Origin: Lewinella sp. LCG006
GTDB taxonomy: Bacteria; Bacteroidota; Bacteroidia; Chitinophagales; Saprospiraceae
Assembly: GCF_040784935.1 (NCBI RefSeq)
Contig: NZ_CP160680.1
Coordinates: 1,603,501-1,667,500, forward strand
DNA: 64,000 nucleotides
Direction of reading: 5' to 3'
Each line of letters opens with the position of its first letter. The first letter of the stretch is position 1. The notes under the pieces are model-generated. The model was not told where the DNA came from, did no database searches, and saw only the letters and a program-made list of their open reading frames with translations. Positions 52,193-62,900 of the stretch are shown piece by piece. A program made the translations under genes and the position numbers.

Positions 52193-54829
52193 TTAATCTA
52201 ATTTACCTGCCAAAACACAGGTATGTTTCTCCTTCAGGGTATCTCCTTCGGTAGTAAATATTTCGGCCACCAGGATATAAATACCAATCCGGGCTTTCTG
52301 CTCGTCGTCCGTCGTTCCATCCCAAAGAAAGCTACCTGTACCTGCTAAGAGTTCCAAGTCTTCCAGTTGACGAACCAACCGCCCCTGGGCATCAAAAATA
52401 AGGATGCGTGCCAGGTAGCCAGCTTTATCCGTACTGTACTGTATCTCCAACACATCCTGAAAGCCATCTTCATCCGGTGAAAAGGTTTTCTCAGGAAGTA
52501 CAAAAAAGTCTTCCGCAGGAGGGATGACCGACTGACGATCCTGGCTGTTTCTCCCCGTGGGGGTTCCATATCCAACCGTAGACGCAGCCGAAGCCCAGTT
52601 GCCTTCACTTTGAGTAATCGCTTCGGCCCTTAGTCGTTCTAAACTGACGCCATTCCGATCGCTCAAAAGACGAGAGTGCCAATCTTCGGTGTAATTGAGT
52701 GCGTCCAAAAGAACGAAGCTACTGTTGTAAACACTGATGTTGCCTTCATCGTCGCCCATTGATGGCAGGCTATTTGCTACCAAAGCCGCTGGTTGAGGCA
52801 CCGTGTATTCTTGAAGAATATTAGCAGGATCTGGAGTGAATACAACGTACGCTCCTGGCAGTAATACCGTATTACTTTCCACGATAGTGCCGAGTGTACC
52901 GGAGGTAATTGCTTCGTTGCGTAAGCGCAAACCTTGAAGGTTGAGGATTTTATTACCTGGATTGTAAAGTTCCAGAAAATCAACGCCCCCAGTATTGGGG
53001 TTAAACAAAACTTCATTGATAATGAGGTCTCCTGGTTCAGGGCTCACGGTTAACCCTACTTGTACGGAAGAAGTCGTCGTTGTTTCATTACCGATACAGT
53101 CCTTAAGTCCGCTGAGCGCGCTGATCTCATAAACCGTATTTTCCGCCAAGGAACTACTCAAAAACAAGCGCACCGATTGACGATCGGGTTCCAACAATGC
53201 TGCTCCTACGGCGATGTTGGGAGTGATCGTAAAAAAGTCGGTCAAGTCGATACCACTATCCAGGACATCATCGAAGCGAACGACAATTTCCATGGTATTG
53301 GGCGCAAAGGCGGTAAGCAATACTGGCGGAACATTTTCCAACACGGCTCCACTGACCGAGTTTTCTTGCCCGGGGGTACCCCCAGCAAGTGCCAGGCTCG
53401 CCGTCCAGTTACCTGGACAATCATTCGGCAAGGTTAGATCAATCAATTCCATGGCGTACCCACCTTCGGCTCGCAAAGGATCCTGGTACCATGAAGCATC
53501 GTAGGTTAGGCTCACCAATAGATTACCCTCCGCATCCGTAAGGATCAGCTCATCTCCACCATTGGTGAGTGCGGGGAAAGAGCTGAGCGTAGCCACCGCA
53601 CCGAAAGCAGTCAATGCCGAGGCCGCATCCTGGTCACACAGGATGACGTACGTATCGGGAAGCATAACAAAAGGATCAATTGTACGGGGTGTGCTGCCTG
53701 TACTCAAGCCTAGATTGGCCAATGACAAAACCTTATTACTGGCATTGTACAACTCGATGTATTCAAAATCAGGTAGCCCTACGGGCGGCGTAGGATCTGG
53801 AAAAATTTCGGTAATCAGCAAATCTCCTGGTGCTGGAACTTCAGGTAAAAGAAATTCAAAACTCAGCTCCTGATTTGGGTTTACGTTACCTGCCAGGTCT
53901 TCGGCATCAGTCAGGCTCAGGGTATAAGTGGTGAGGTTACTCAAGTTATTGCTAAATGTCAGCAATAGGCGGGTACGGTCTCCGTTGAGGAAGCTTACGC
54001 TTTGTGCGGTTCCGATGCCGTTGTTCAAGCTGTAGTTGGTCGATACTTCTCCACTGGCTTGCGCTAAGGGTTCATTGTACTGGACGATGATGGTATTTGC
54101 AGATTGTGCACTCACGCTTTGTGCAATGGGAGCTTCGTTGTCAACGACAATTGGGTCAATGACTACATTGTCAAAAAAGAAAGCCATATTTCGAGTACTG
54201 GTGTACTGACAACCAAAGCCAAAATACAAACCGCTGGTGTAGGTATTATCGGTTACCATGCCTTGAGGGTCATAATTTTCACCACCAAAATAATCAGCTT
54301 CGAGCGCCCATTCTCCAGCAGTGCTCCTTTCGATTACGACACTCAGGTTGACGGGATCACTAGCTACTGCTCCGCTCGTACCAGCGAGTAAAAGCACCTC
54401 ACCATTCTCATCCTTACGGTAAAGCTCCAGCGCATCGTCAGCGCCAGAAATCCCCCCCACTTTCAAAAAGTATCCACGCCAGGCATTGCCATTTGTAGGT
54501 GGCTGGTCGGCAGCGAGCACAATGGTAGCAAAATTACTGGTTGAAGGAGCAAAGGCACAACGTACATTGAACGACCAGCTGGTACTAGCCGCGGTGCTGG
54601 TTGGCACCAGGGTAAACAGTGCGGAAGTATTGTTGGATGCGGGTGCCGTATTACTCAACTGTAGCTCACCAGCCGTGACGGTGAAGACATCGGTATCTCC
54701 TTGCCAATAAGCGGCGAGGCTTCCCGTTGAAAAATCATCGGTGAATTGAGCGGCGAGCGACAAGCTCAGCCCTTGTAAAATGCAGAAAAAAATAGCAGCT
54801 TTCATTTTCCAAAAGTAGCGAAAAAGCAT
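52193..54829 (-). CDS. Secreted lamin-tail-domain protein with C-terminal FlgD-like Ig domain
   Basis: The protein is 878 aa with a signal peptide (FFCILQGLSLSLAAQ). An N-terminal beta-sandwich domain (DDFSTGSLAAYWQG, to about 225) is followed by Ig-like strands and two lamin-tail domains, marked by GDLLITEIFPDPTPPVG with FEYIELYNASNK and GDLIINEVLFNPNTGGVDFL. The end (FSPDEDGFQDVLEIQYSTDK, then RILIFDAQGRLVRQLED) resembles the FlgD-Ig/gliding C-terminal domain. Probably exported, perhaps by the type IX system of which SprA is a part. Substrate or partner unknown. Confidence 0.88.
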   Translation of the reverse strand: MLFRYFWKMKAAIFFCILQGLSLSLAAQFTDDFSTGSLAAYWQGDTDVFTVTAGELQLSNTAPASNNTSALFTLVPTSTAASTSWSFNVRCAFAPSTSNFATIVLAADQPPTNGNAWRGYFLKVGGISGADDALELYRKDENGEVLLLAGTSGAVASDPVNLSVVIERSTAGEWALEADYFGGENYDPQGMVTDNTYTSGLYFGFGCQYTSTRNMAFFFDNVVIDPIVVDNEAPIAQSVSAQSANTIIVQYNEPLAQASGEVSTNYSLNNGIGTAQSVSFLNGDRTRLLLTFSNNLSNLTTYTLSLTDAEDLAGNVNPNQELSFEFLLPEVPAPGDLLITEIFPDPTPPVGLPDFEYIELYNASNKVLSLANLGLSTGSTPRTIDPFVMLPDTYVILCDQDAASALTAFGAVATLSSFPALTNGGDELILTDAEGNLLVSLTYDASWYQDPLRAEGGYAMELIDLTLPNDCPGNWTASLALAGGTPGQENSVSGAVLENVPPVLLTAFAPNTMEIVVRFDDVLDSGIDLTDFFTITPNIAVGAALLEPDRQSVRLFLSSSLAENTVYEISALSGLKDCIGNETTTTSSVQVGLTVSPEPGDLIINEVLFNPNTGGVDFLELYNPGNKILNLQGLRLRNEAITSGTLGTIVESNTVLLPGAYVVFTPDPANILQEYTVPQPAALVANSLPSMGDDEGNISVYNSSFVLLDALNYTEDWHSRLLSDRNGVSLERLRAEAITQSEGNWASAASTVGYGTPTGRNSQDRQSVIPPAEDFFVLPEKTFSPDEDGFQDVLEIQYSTDKAGYLARILIFDAQGRLVRQLEDLELLAGTGSFLWDGTTDDEQKARIGIYILVAEIFTTEGDTLKEKHTCVLAGKLD

Positions 54830-54909
54830 GATTGCCTTTATCTTTACCCTCTTAATTTAATATTAAGAACATTCACCCCTGTTTTATCACCGCAAAAAAA
54901 GATTTTAGC

Positions 54910-55932
54910 ATGAGAGTTGCCGTTGTTGGAGTTACTGGTTTGGTAGGAAATGTAATGTGTCGTGTTCTGGAAGAGCGAAACTTTCCCATTAGTGAATTTT
55001 TACCGGTAGCCTCTGCCCGTTCGGTAGGTAAGACGGTTCATTTTCGTGGACAAGACCATACTGTCATCGGGATGGAAGAAGCAGTAGCGGCAAAACCAGA
55101 CATTGCATTATTCTCAGCCGGAGGAAGCACTTCATTGGAGTGGGCTCCTAAATTTGCAGCAGTAGGCTGTACCGTTATCGACAACTCTTCGGCCTGGCGA
55201 ATGGATCCTGATAAAAAGCTCATCGTACCAGAAGTAAACGCTGCTACCCTCACTGATGCTGATAAAATCATCGCCAACCCCAACTGTTCTACCATTCAAA
55301 TGGTGGTAGCACTTACCGGCATTCAGGAACGCTATGGTATTCGCAGATTGGTGATCTCTACTTATCAATCTTTTACTGGCACGGGTGTCAAAGCTGTTAA
55401 GCAATACGAAACAGAGCGAGATGGAGGAACGATGGCAAAAGAAGAAATGGCTTATCACTATCCGATCTTCGAAAATTGCCTTCCGCACTGTGATGTCTTT
55501 TTAGACAATGATTACACCAAGGAGGAGATGAAACTGGTACACGAAACGCGCAAAATTCTTGGCGACGATAGTATTGGTATCACTGCCACCGCTGTGCGGG
55601 TACCCGTTCATGGTGGCCACTCTGAGTCGATCAATGTAGAACTGCGCAAGGCTTTCGAACTGGAGGATGTAAAAGCAATTTTAGCGGCTACCCCAGGACT
55701 GATCATCCAAGACGACCTGGCTAAGAATCGCTATCCAATGCCACTGTTCGCTAAAAACAAAGACGAGGTATTTGTAGGCCGTATCCGCCGCGACGAATCC
55801 ATCGAGAATGGTCTCAACCTATGGGTGGTAGCCGATAACCTCCGTAAGGGTGCGGCGACCAATGCAGTGCAGATTGCGGAGTATTTGGTGGAGAAAGGGG
55901 CTTTTGCAAACAAAACAACTACCGTCGGGTAA
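54910..55932 (+). CDS. asd: Aspartate-semialdehyde dehydrogenase
   Basis: The protein is 340 aa, full length. The NADP-binding start VAVVGVTGLVGNVMCRVLEE, the catalytic Cys in NPNCSTIQM and the HGGHSESI segment identify it. It reduces aspartyl phosphate to aspartate semialdehyde in lysine, threonine and methionine synthesis and in cell-wall diaminopimelate formation. It ends 2 bp before the convergent pyrD stop. Confidence 0.97.
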   Translation: MRVAVVGVTGLVGNVMCRVLEERNFPISEFLPVASARSVGKTVHFRGQDHTVIGMEEAVAAKPDIALFSAGGSTSLEWAPKFAAVGCTVIDNSSAWRMDPDKKLIVPEVNAATLTDADKIIANPNCSTIQMVVALTGIQERYGIRRLVISTYQSFTGTGVKAVKQYETERDGGTMAKEEMAYHYPIFENCLPHCDVFLDNDYTKEEMKLVHETRKILGDDSIGITATAVRVPVHGGHSESINVELRKAFELEDVKAILAATPGLIIQDDLAKNRYPMPLFAKNKDEVFVGRIRRDESIENGLNLWVVADNLRKGAATNAVQIAEYLVEKGAFANKTTTVG

Positions 55933-55934
55933 CA

Positions 55935-56972
55935 CTACCCCTCCAAAACTGCTTCACAAATTTCTTTGACCAATGTTGGTCCGGCATAAACTAGTCCGGA
56001 ATACACCTGTACCAGGCAGGCACCAGCGGCTAGTTTTTCTACGGCATCTTGCCCGCTAGCGATCCCGCCTACACCAATGATGGGTAACGCGCCACCGGAA
56101 TGGTCTGCTAAATAGCGGATGACTTCAGTGGCGCGTTCACGCAGTGGTGCCCCACTCAAGCCGCCATTACCAATCTCGTTGACGGTAGTGTTGGATGTTG
56201 CTAATCCCTCCCGGCTGATAGTGGTGTTGGTCGCTATGATTCCTGCTAGCTGGGTCGTTTTAGCGATCTCTAAAATATCATCCAACTGGCCATCGGTCAA
56301 ATCAGGAGCTATTTTTAGAAGGATAGGCTTTGGTGTAATTTGTTGCTGATTGCGCTGCTGCAAGGTACTCAACAGCTTGGTCAGTGGTTCCTTCTCCTGC
56401 AAGTCGCGTAAGTTGGGCGTATTGGGGCTACTCACATTGACCACAAAATAATCTACATAAGGGAAAAGTTTTTCAAAACAGATCAGGTAGTCATCGGTCG
56501 CTTGCTCATTGGGTGTATCCTTGTTCTTTCCGATATTGCCACCAATCACGACTCCTTCCGGACGACCTCTTTTCAAGCGCTCCACTAAGGCATCAACGCC
56601 TTCATTATTAAAGCCCATTCGGTTGATTAAAGCACCATCCTTGGGTAAGCGAAAAAGGCGTGGTTGGGGATTACCGCCCTGCGGGCGAGGCGTGACCGTC
56701 CCGATCTCGATAAAGCCAAACCCCAGGTTACTCATCGCGTGGAAATATCGGCCGTCTTTATCAAACCCGGCAGCGAGGCCTACTGGATTGGGAAAATCTA
56801 TCCCAAAGCACTGCCGTTGCAAGCGGTGATCTGCTAACCGGTATTGGCTGCGCATAATCGTAGCAACACCGGGAATCCTTAAACTTAGCTCCAGCAACTT
56901 CACCGTTAAGTGGTGGGCCTGTTCTGGACTTAAACGAAAAAGTAACGGCTTAAGTAGCTTGGTATACAGCAT
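55935..56972 (-). CDS. pyrD: Dihydroorotate dehydrogenase (quinone), class 2
   Basis: From the ATG at 56972 the protein is 345 aa. The membrane-binding N-terminus [20 protein letters not shown] is typical of class 2. FMN and substrate motifs include [28 protein letters not shown] with the catalytic Ser, [11 protein letters not shown] and a [14 protein letters not shown] loop. An alternative TTG at 56993 lies inside a terminator stem's tail and is rejected. It makes orotate in pyrimidine synthesis. Confidence 0.95.
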   Translation of the reverse strand: MLYTKLLKPLLFRLSPEQAHHLTVKLLELSLRIPGVATIMRSQYRLADHRLQRQCFGIDFPNPVGLAAGFDKDGRYFHAMSNLGFGFIEIGTVTPRPQGGNPQPRLFRLPKDGALINRMGFNNEGVDALVERLKRGRPEGVVIGGNIGKNKDTPNEQATDDYLICFEKLFPYVDYFVVNVSSPNTPNLRDLQEKEPLTKLLSTLQQRNQQQITPKPILLKIAPDLTDGQLDDILEIAKTTQLAGIIATNTTISREGLATSNTTVNEIGNGGLSGAPLRERATEVIRYLADHSGGALPIIGVGGIASGQDAVEKLAAGACLVQVYSGLVYAGPTLVKEICEAVLEG

Positions 56973-56991
56973 AAAACGATAAGTATTGGCC

Positions 56992-57026
56992 AAAAAAAAG
57001 CTAGACAGGTGTTACCTCTGTCTAGC
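56992..57026 (-). terminator. Rho-independent terminator between the RR and pyrD
   Basis: On the minus strand a stem formed by GCTAGACAG and CTGTCTAGC (57000-57026) is followed by eight Ts. It ends 19 bp before the pyrD ATG. It may end the two-component transcript, which stops at 57242, or act as a leader for pyrD. Confidence 0.65.
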
Positions 57027-57241
57027 CATAATCATAATCCCAAAAACTATTCTTGAACGGCATAAATGCCGGAATAATGCAATTAGTAGGTAGTCAAAGA
57101 AGATAGCAAGAAATGGTCTTTCTTCTTTACTAGCTCAAATTTAGCAATTATTTAATTTCTCAAGCCATTATGTACCAAAAAAAATCTTAATACACCTTTC
57201 TTTGGTGACTAAATGGTGATTTTAGCGGATAAAACACTTAT

Positions 57242-57964
57242 TCAGGAGGCTTCTTCTTCCGCTCTGACTAATAATTGGAAGCCATTTCCGTGAATATTTA
57301 CGATTTCAATATTTTCATCGTATTTGAGATACTTGCGAAGTTTGGTCACAAAAACATCCATACTACGTGCCGTAAAATAGGTGTCTTCGCCCCAGATTTT
57401 GGTCAAGGCTTCACTGCGTGGGAGGATGTCGTTGAGATACATTGCAAACATCCGAAGTAATTGTGCTTCTTTAGGCGATAATTTTTCTTTGACTTCTTCG
57501 CTTCCTCCACCGTCGAAGGTAAGAATACGTAAAGGGAAGTTGAAATGATAGCGTCCTATATTAAACTCTTTGACGTCCTCGCGCGGATCAGGTTGTTGCT
57601 GGCTTCTTTTCAAGATGGCCTGAATACGAAGTAACAATTCTTCAGAATTAAAAGGCTTGGTGATGTAGTCATCGGCTCCAATTTTGAAGCCTTTCAGGAT
57701 GTCTTCTTTGATGCCACGAGCGGTAAGGAAAATGATGGGCATACTGGTATCTTTTTCCCTAATTTCAGCGGCTAAGGTGAACCCATCCTTTTTGGGCATC
57801 ATCACATCGAAGATACAAAGGTCGTATTCACTTCGTTCGTAGCATTCCAAACCTTTCTCCCCATCAGTAGCCAGGGTAACATCATAATCGTTCATTTCGA
57901 GATACGAGCGAAGTACATCGCCGAAATTTTGGTCATCTTCTACCAAAAGAATTCTATGTGCCAT
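57242..57964 (-). CDS. OmpR/PhoB-family response regulator
   Basis: From the ATG at 57964 the protein is 240 aa. The receiver domain has acceptor Asp53 in LCIFDVMMPKKDG, Thr in FLTARG and Lys in YITKPFNSE. The winged-helix C-domain (about 140-240) has LSPKEAQLLRMFA and ends VNIHGNGFQL. It follows the kinase gene by 47 bp (kinase first) and is its cognate partner. A terminator lies about 215 bp downstream. Confidence 0.95.
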   Translation of the reverse strand: MAHRILLVEDDQNFGDVLRSYLEMNDYDVTLATDGEKGLECYERSEYDLCIFDVMMPKKDGFTLAAEIREKDTSMPIIFLTARGIKEDILKGFKIGADDYITKPFNSEELLLRIQAILKRSQQQPDPREDVKEFNIGRYHFNFPLRILTFDGGGSEEVKEKLSPKEAQLLRMFAMYLNDILPRSEALTKIWGEDTYFTARSMDVFVTKLRKYLKYDENIEIVNIHGNGFQLLVRAEEEAS

Positions 57965-58011
57965 ACGAGTAATGGATGTTTGCAAAACTTGAGAAAATAG
58001 TGTGGGTAGAT

Positions 58012-59577
58012 TTAGCTGAGCATGGTTTGTTCTACACCCTGGCGACGCGGGAAAAAGAGGATAAATTCACTGCCTTTACCTAAATCACTTTTGACCTCCA
58101 CCGTACCTTTGTGTGCGTCCACAATTGCTTTCACGTAACTGAGCCCCAAACCGAAGCCTTTTACATCGTGTAAGTCTCCGGTATGTACCCGGTAAAATTT
58201 ATCAAAGATATGCTTCCGAGCTTCTTTGCTCATCCCCATACCATGATCAAGGACGCTTATTTCAACACCGTCTTTACGATCGGTGGTCGTAATCACAATA
58301 TCAGGTGCTTCCGGAGAGTATTTGTTTGCATTATCCAGTAAATTATTTATTACGTTAGAAATATGCGTCAAATCTCCATCAACAATCGGGTTTTCAGCAT
58401 TAAGCACTGCCGTTGCTGTGCCTTGCCGAGGCTCCACTTGTAAGCCTATGTTTTCTACCGCCCGGGAGATCACGTCATGCAGATCCACATCGGTCAATCG
58501 GAGCTGTGATTCTCCCCGATCAATCTGTGCCATTTGCAAAACTTTTTCTACCTGACTATTCATACGTTTATTTTCCTGTTTTATTATGTTAGCAAAGCGC
58601 AGAACCTTAGATATTTCACCAGAGATCTTGGGATTGGAAATACTATCCGCTGCTAGAGAGATCGTTGCAATAGGCGTTTTAAATTCGTGGGTCATGTTAT
58701 TAATGAAGTCTGTTTTCATTTCTGACAAACGCTTCTGTTGGAAAATCACCCATACGGTATAGCCAAAGCAGGCCAAAATCAAAGTGGCAAAAAGAAACGT
58801 ACCAATAAAACTTGGTAATAAGGTACTCCACAATACGCTAGACTTTTCAGGAAAAAAGATTTTCAATTTGCCGGCAAATTGTCCTTCCTTATTTTCAAAA
58901 AGCGTCACACTGTAGGGCGTAGCATCCAGATCGGGAAAAACCGTATTCTGGTTACTTACCGTCGTGACATCGCCCGATAAGTATTGTCCATCACGAATCA
59001 CAAAAGCCTCTCTCTCTATGCTAAAAACACCAAATTCATAGGGTGTCTTGATGGCGTTGTTTTCCAACTCCTGTGCTAAAATTTGCGCCAGGCGCTGGGC
59101 ATCAATCCGTTCTTCGATAGGGTTATGAACACTTTGATAATCGTAAGTAATATTTTGCACTTCCCCCTCTTCGAAACCAAGCCCTAACTTGTGTCGGCGA
59201 CGGCACTCTTCACACAATCCAGTACCCGTATTTGCCAGCAACTGGGCTAGTAATTGATTATTATAGTTATCACTTGCGGAAACTTTTGCACTGCCAATAG
59301 GTATAGACATCCCTCCATTGTCTCCATCAGCACCAACAACACCTTCTACATTCAAGTATTCAGCAGAGTAGCCATTGGCAATGACCAAAAGATCATCGGT
59401 ACGAGAGGCTGCTTCGATCCGGGTAGCTACAACACTGAGGGCATTCTGAACATTTTTGTCAAAAGCATCCTCGTTGGCCCGTATCGCCGTAAGGGTCAAA
59501 TCCGTCTGTAATGCCACCACTCCGATGACCGCCAGACTCATCACCCCAATAATTAACCAGATTATTTGCTTATTCAT
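58012..59577 (-). CDS. Membrane sensor histidine kinase
   Basis: The protein is 521 aa. It begins with a membrane segment (IIWLIIGVMSLAVIGVVAL) and has a second at FIGTFLFATLILACFGYTVW, with an extracytoplasmic domain of about 220 residues between them that has a CEECRRRH cluster. The H-box MTHEFKTP has His at about residue 297; the ATPase domain has NLLDNANKYSPE, DHGMGMS and GFGLGLSYV. It is similar in layout to the kinase at 2870 but distinct in sensor sequence. It forms an operon with the regulator at 57242-57964. Confidence 0.94.
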   Translation of the reverse strand: MNKQIIWLIIGVMSLAVIGVVALQTDLTLTAIRANEDAFDKNVQNALSVVATRIEAASRTDDLLVIANGYSAEYLNVEGVVGADGDNGGMSIPIGSAKVSASDNYNNQLLAQLLANTGTGLCEECRRRHKLGLGFEEGEVQNITYDYQSVHNPIEERIDAQRLAQILAQELENNAIKTPYEFGVFSIEREAFVIRDGQYLSGDVTTVSNQNTVFPDLDATPYSVTLFENKEGQFAGKLKIFFPEKSSVLWSTLLPSFIGTFLFATLILACFGYTVWVIFQQKRLSEMKTDFINNMTHEFKTPIATISLAADSISNPKISGEISKVLRFANIIKQENKRMNSQVEKVLQMAQIDRGESQLRLTDVDLHDVISRAVENIGLQVEPRQGTATAVLNAENPIVDGDLTHISNVINNLLDNANKYSPEAPDIVITTTDRKDGVEISVLDHGMGMSKEARKHIFDKFYRVHTGDLHDVKGFGLGLSYVKAIVDAHKGTVEVKSDLGKGSEFILFFPRRQGVEQTMLS

Positions 59578-59930
59578 ATCGGCTTAGATAACGCAGGGAA
59601 CATCAACAAAGTTAAAGGATTACCTCCTGGCTCGGAGGACTTTAACGGATATTTAAGACTGCTTCGTTTTCAGAACTCCCTCGGAGGTACGGAGTTTTGT
59701 TTAGCCACGAAAGCACTAAGCTACAGAATAACACCAAAAAGCTCTTTTGTGGGTTTTAGTGCCTTGGTGATTTAGTGGCTACTCCTGCTTCCTTCCGCAA
59801 ACCTATAAGACACTACGACGCGGTCGTTATTCTTCAAAAAAACAGCCACAGCAACAACGCTAGCGAAGATAAAAACACTCCGTATCGCGCGGTCACTGTG
59901 GCTATTCGTAAACCGTCCTACTGCTGCTTA
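59578..59930. other. Gene-free stretch between the kinase and SprA
   Basis: I see no convincing gene in these 353 bp. The sequence TTAGCCACGAAAGCACTAAG near 59700 and TTAGTGCCTTGGTGATTTAG near 59757 form an imperfect inverted repeat. A loose hairpin near 59840-59910 (ACAGCCACAG/CTGTGGCTA) lies beyond the SprA stop and could act as a terminator. Confidence 0.4.
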
Positions 59931-62900
59931 TTAATTCAACTGGAACCTGACCACAATACCACCCGAGGCATCCGTACGTGGGAAACCGATGGAGGTTCTT
60001 GGTAATACGCGGCGGTAATCCACAAACAGACGCAAGGACAGATTCTTATTCAGCTGGTATTCCGCCGAAGGGGAAAGACTTACGGAAAGCGATCCACTTG
60101 TTGGCTCGAAGATGCCTGAATCCAGTTTTTGGGTCACGGTCAGATCATCACGATAGCTGAAATTGAACTGTAAATCCAGGTCATTGGTGTTCAATCGCCC
60201 ACCAGAGCGATTCTGTCGAGGACGACCGCCCGGTGCAGTTGCATTAGGATCGGGTTCTTCCGCAGCACCCCGGCCTTTCTTGTTCTTGTTCCCCGTAAGG
60301 AAACCAATATTTACCCCGGACATTCGGTAACCAAAGCCCGTTGCAATTTCTGAAGAACTGGTTTGCAGTACCTGCTTACCCGTTACATTTAATGACAACG
60401 TTCGGGCTTGCTTGTAATCAAAGTTCATCGACATCCCATTTTGGAACGTCATATCAATGGCAAACAAGGGTGCAAAGTTTTCCTGGATGATGACATCGGG
60501 AATTTCAAGTCGAGGGAAGAAATCATAAGTTTCTAAATCCAGTCCTCCACCATCAGGATTTTCTCGAAGCGCTCGTAAGTAGTACAAGCTTGTCTCATAG
60601 TTGTTGATCGCAAAGGTGGATTTGTAACTATGTGAGATATTGAAACTCGAGAAAATGTTCTTAAATGCCTTCAATTTCGACAGTCCATTGTAAGTCATCC
60701 TCCAGTTGGGTTTCCAACTGGTATTGAATGGATCAAGATCAATGGTATTGGGGTCTTGCCCCGAATAGGCCGCAATAAATGCCGGGATCAAAACATCCTG
60801 GTGGTTCCGTCCGTAGCCGTCGGTATATCCTTCTGCTGCCAAGTTCGGATCATCGTGAAGACCTGTTCCTATCCGCTGTGAGATGATGGGGCGATAGTCC
60901 TCAAAAGTCTTAAACAAGGCAATCACTTCATCTCTACTTCCCTGGAAAATGGTCGACAAAGCATTGTAAGACACCGTCAGTCGGCCTCCAAAATTCGGGA
61001 CACGGTGGGCAAAGTCTACATTCTCAGCTTCCTTATCGAAAATCTTAAAGCTTTCGGTATAGTTCTCTGTAAAGTTCCGATTCCCTTCTATTTCGAGGCG
61101 GAAGTCCTGGAAAGGCTCGATCGTCAAGCGACCTTCATAGTTTTGGGTATATTCCTGAATAACATCCTGGTTGAGGAAGACATTCTGCGTAATCCATTCC
61201 CGGTTTTGGTACAGCCAGTCATCGGCTACCGGGTTACCGGCATTGGCGGCTTCCCGTTCGGCGTCGGTGAGGGTGCGAATTTTTGGCTGAAGCCCGGCGA
61301 CAAAGCCCCACCCTGGGGCATCAAAGCCAGATGACAATCCGAGTAGTTCTGTCTGAGGGGTAAATCCTGGAACGACCGTTCGCATATTCTCCGAGTAGGT
61401 AAATCGCCCTTTACGAACCAAGAGTAAAGGTCGTATGATGGCTCTCGTGATTGGGCTAATCTCGTCGTCTTTCTTCTTTTTGCCGCCACTAGGATCCCCT
61501 ACTTCTTCGTCTTTACCTGAGGTTCGGCCACTCGGCGTTCTTCCGGTATTACGGGAAGGGCGGGCGGGGCGATTTATTTTCTTCAGGAAAGGCACCTGGT
61601 CGTAAAGTTTATCAAAATTAAAATCTGCGTTCAACTGCCGATTTTGTGAATTCTGAATGACGTTACCCAAACTATCCACATTCAAAGCTGCCGCGTTCCA
61701 GGCGTATCCTCCCTGGTATTGTGCACGCACCTGTACCCAATCCATGTACGGAAGGTAGCGAATAGGCAAGGTGTAAGACAGACTTACGTTGTGCTGGTAT
61801 AATTTAGGTCGACCAAAATTGCGAATACTGGTCCAAATACTATCTCTCCGGTATTGGTCAATGTCCGTAATGGTAGGGTCTTCAAGTGCTGCAATTTCAT
61901 CGGGTTCATCAATCGCAGCGCTGGTATTGGCATTGAAATTAAATTTCAACGAACGCGTCAAATCCCAGTTCAAGTCGTAGTTGCGGTTCCATAGGAAACT
62001 CTTGTTGAAGAAGGTATTGAAACGTTCTTCAACACCAGAGAAACGATATTGGGTGCGGGAAAAATTACGATCCAAAACCGTACTAAAGGAGAAGGAATTA
62101 GGCAAGGGGTTTACATTAAACTCCTTGATAATTCTCAGCGGTTTGCTCTTTAGCCCCTTAAACGGCTGCAGGTAATTCGTTGGTCGGCTATAGCTGTAAT
62201 CAATTCCACCAGCATATTCTTCCCGTGCATCATTCAGGATGAGCGGATCGCTACGGTCGGTACGGGTGTAATTATAGCTGGCACTAAAGTTTTCAATATC
62301 CCAGGGCTTGGGCGTAGCACCTCCATTGTCTCCGGTACGCTCTTTGCCAACATTGCTAAAGTTGTAGACCACCCGGTTGGTAATGTCTTGCGCCTGCTCG
62401 CGGATAGAATCCCGAGCGGCGGCAGTTTCCGTAGCATCAAGTTTGTCTTTGAGGCGGATATCCAAATCATAAGGATCAAACTCTGGCGTGCTCGTGGTAT
62501 TGGAACGCTGTGCATAAAAAGGAATGCGCAATCCCCACTCTTCCGGGAAAAACTTATCAATATTTACATCTGCCGCCAGGTCATAGCCTGTAACTCGTTC
62601 CCGGCTACGTTCCATGACGCCATTGTCGAGTGCTCCGAAACCGATACTGTTGTAATTACCGGCAACGGTAACGGAGCCCAGGTCGGCCAATTGCATATCC
62701 ACGCGCCCGATAGCTGCCAGACCGCCTTTTTCATTCAGTCCGGTAAGGCGAAGTTCGTTGGCCCAAGCTTCAACAGAATAGGTTTGTAGCAAATCGTCAT
62801 CCTTAATCGGATTTCGGATACCAATCATCATGACCTTGACAAAGCCTAGGTTAGGATTACCCTTCACTTTGATATTGTGCACTCCAGGCGGGCCTTCATC

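Noticed and set aside
56973-56993. TTG start of pyrD
   Set aside because: It lies next to the terminator T-tract and adds residues not typical of the family; the ATG at 56972 is better.
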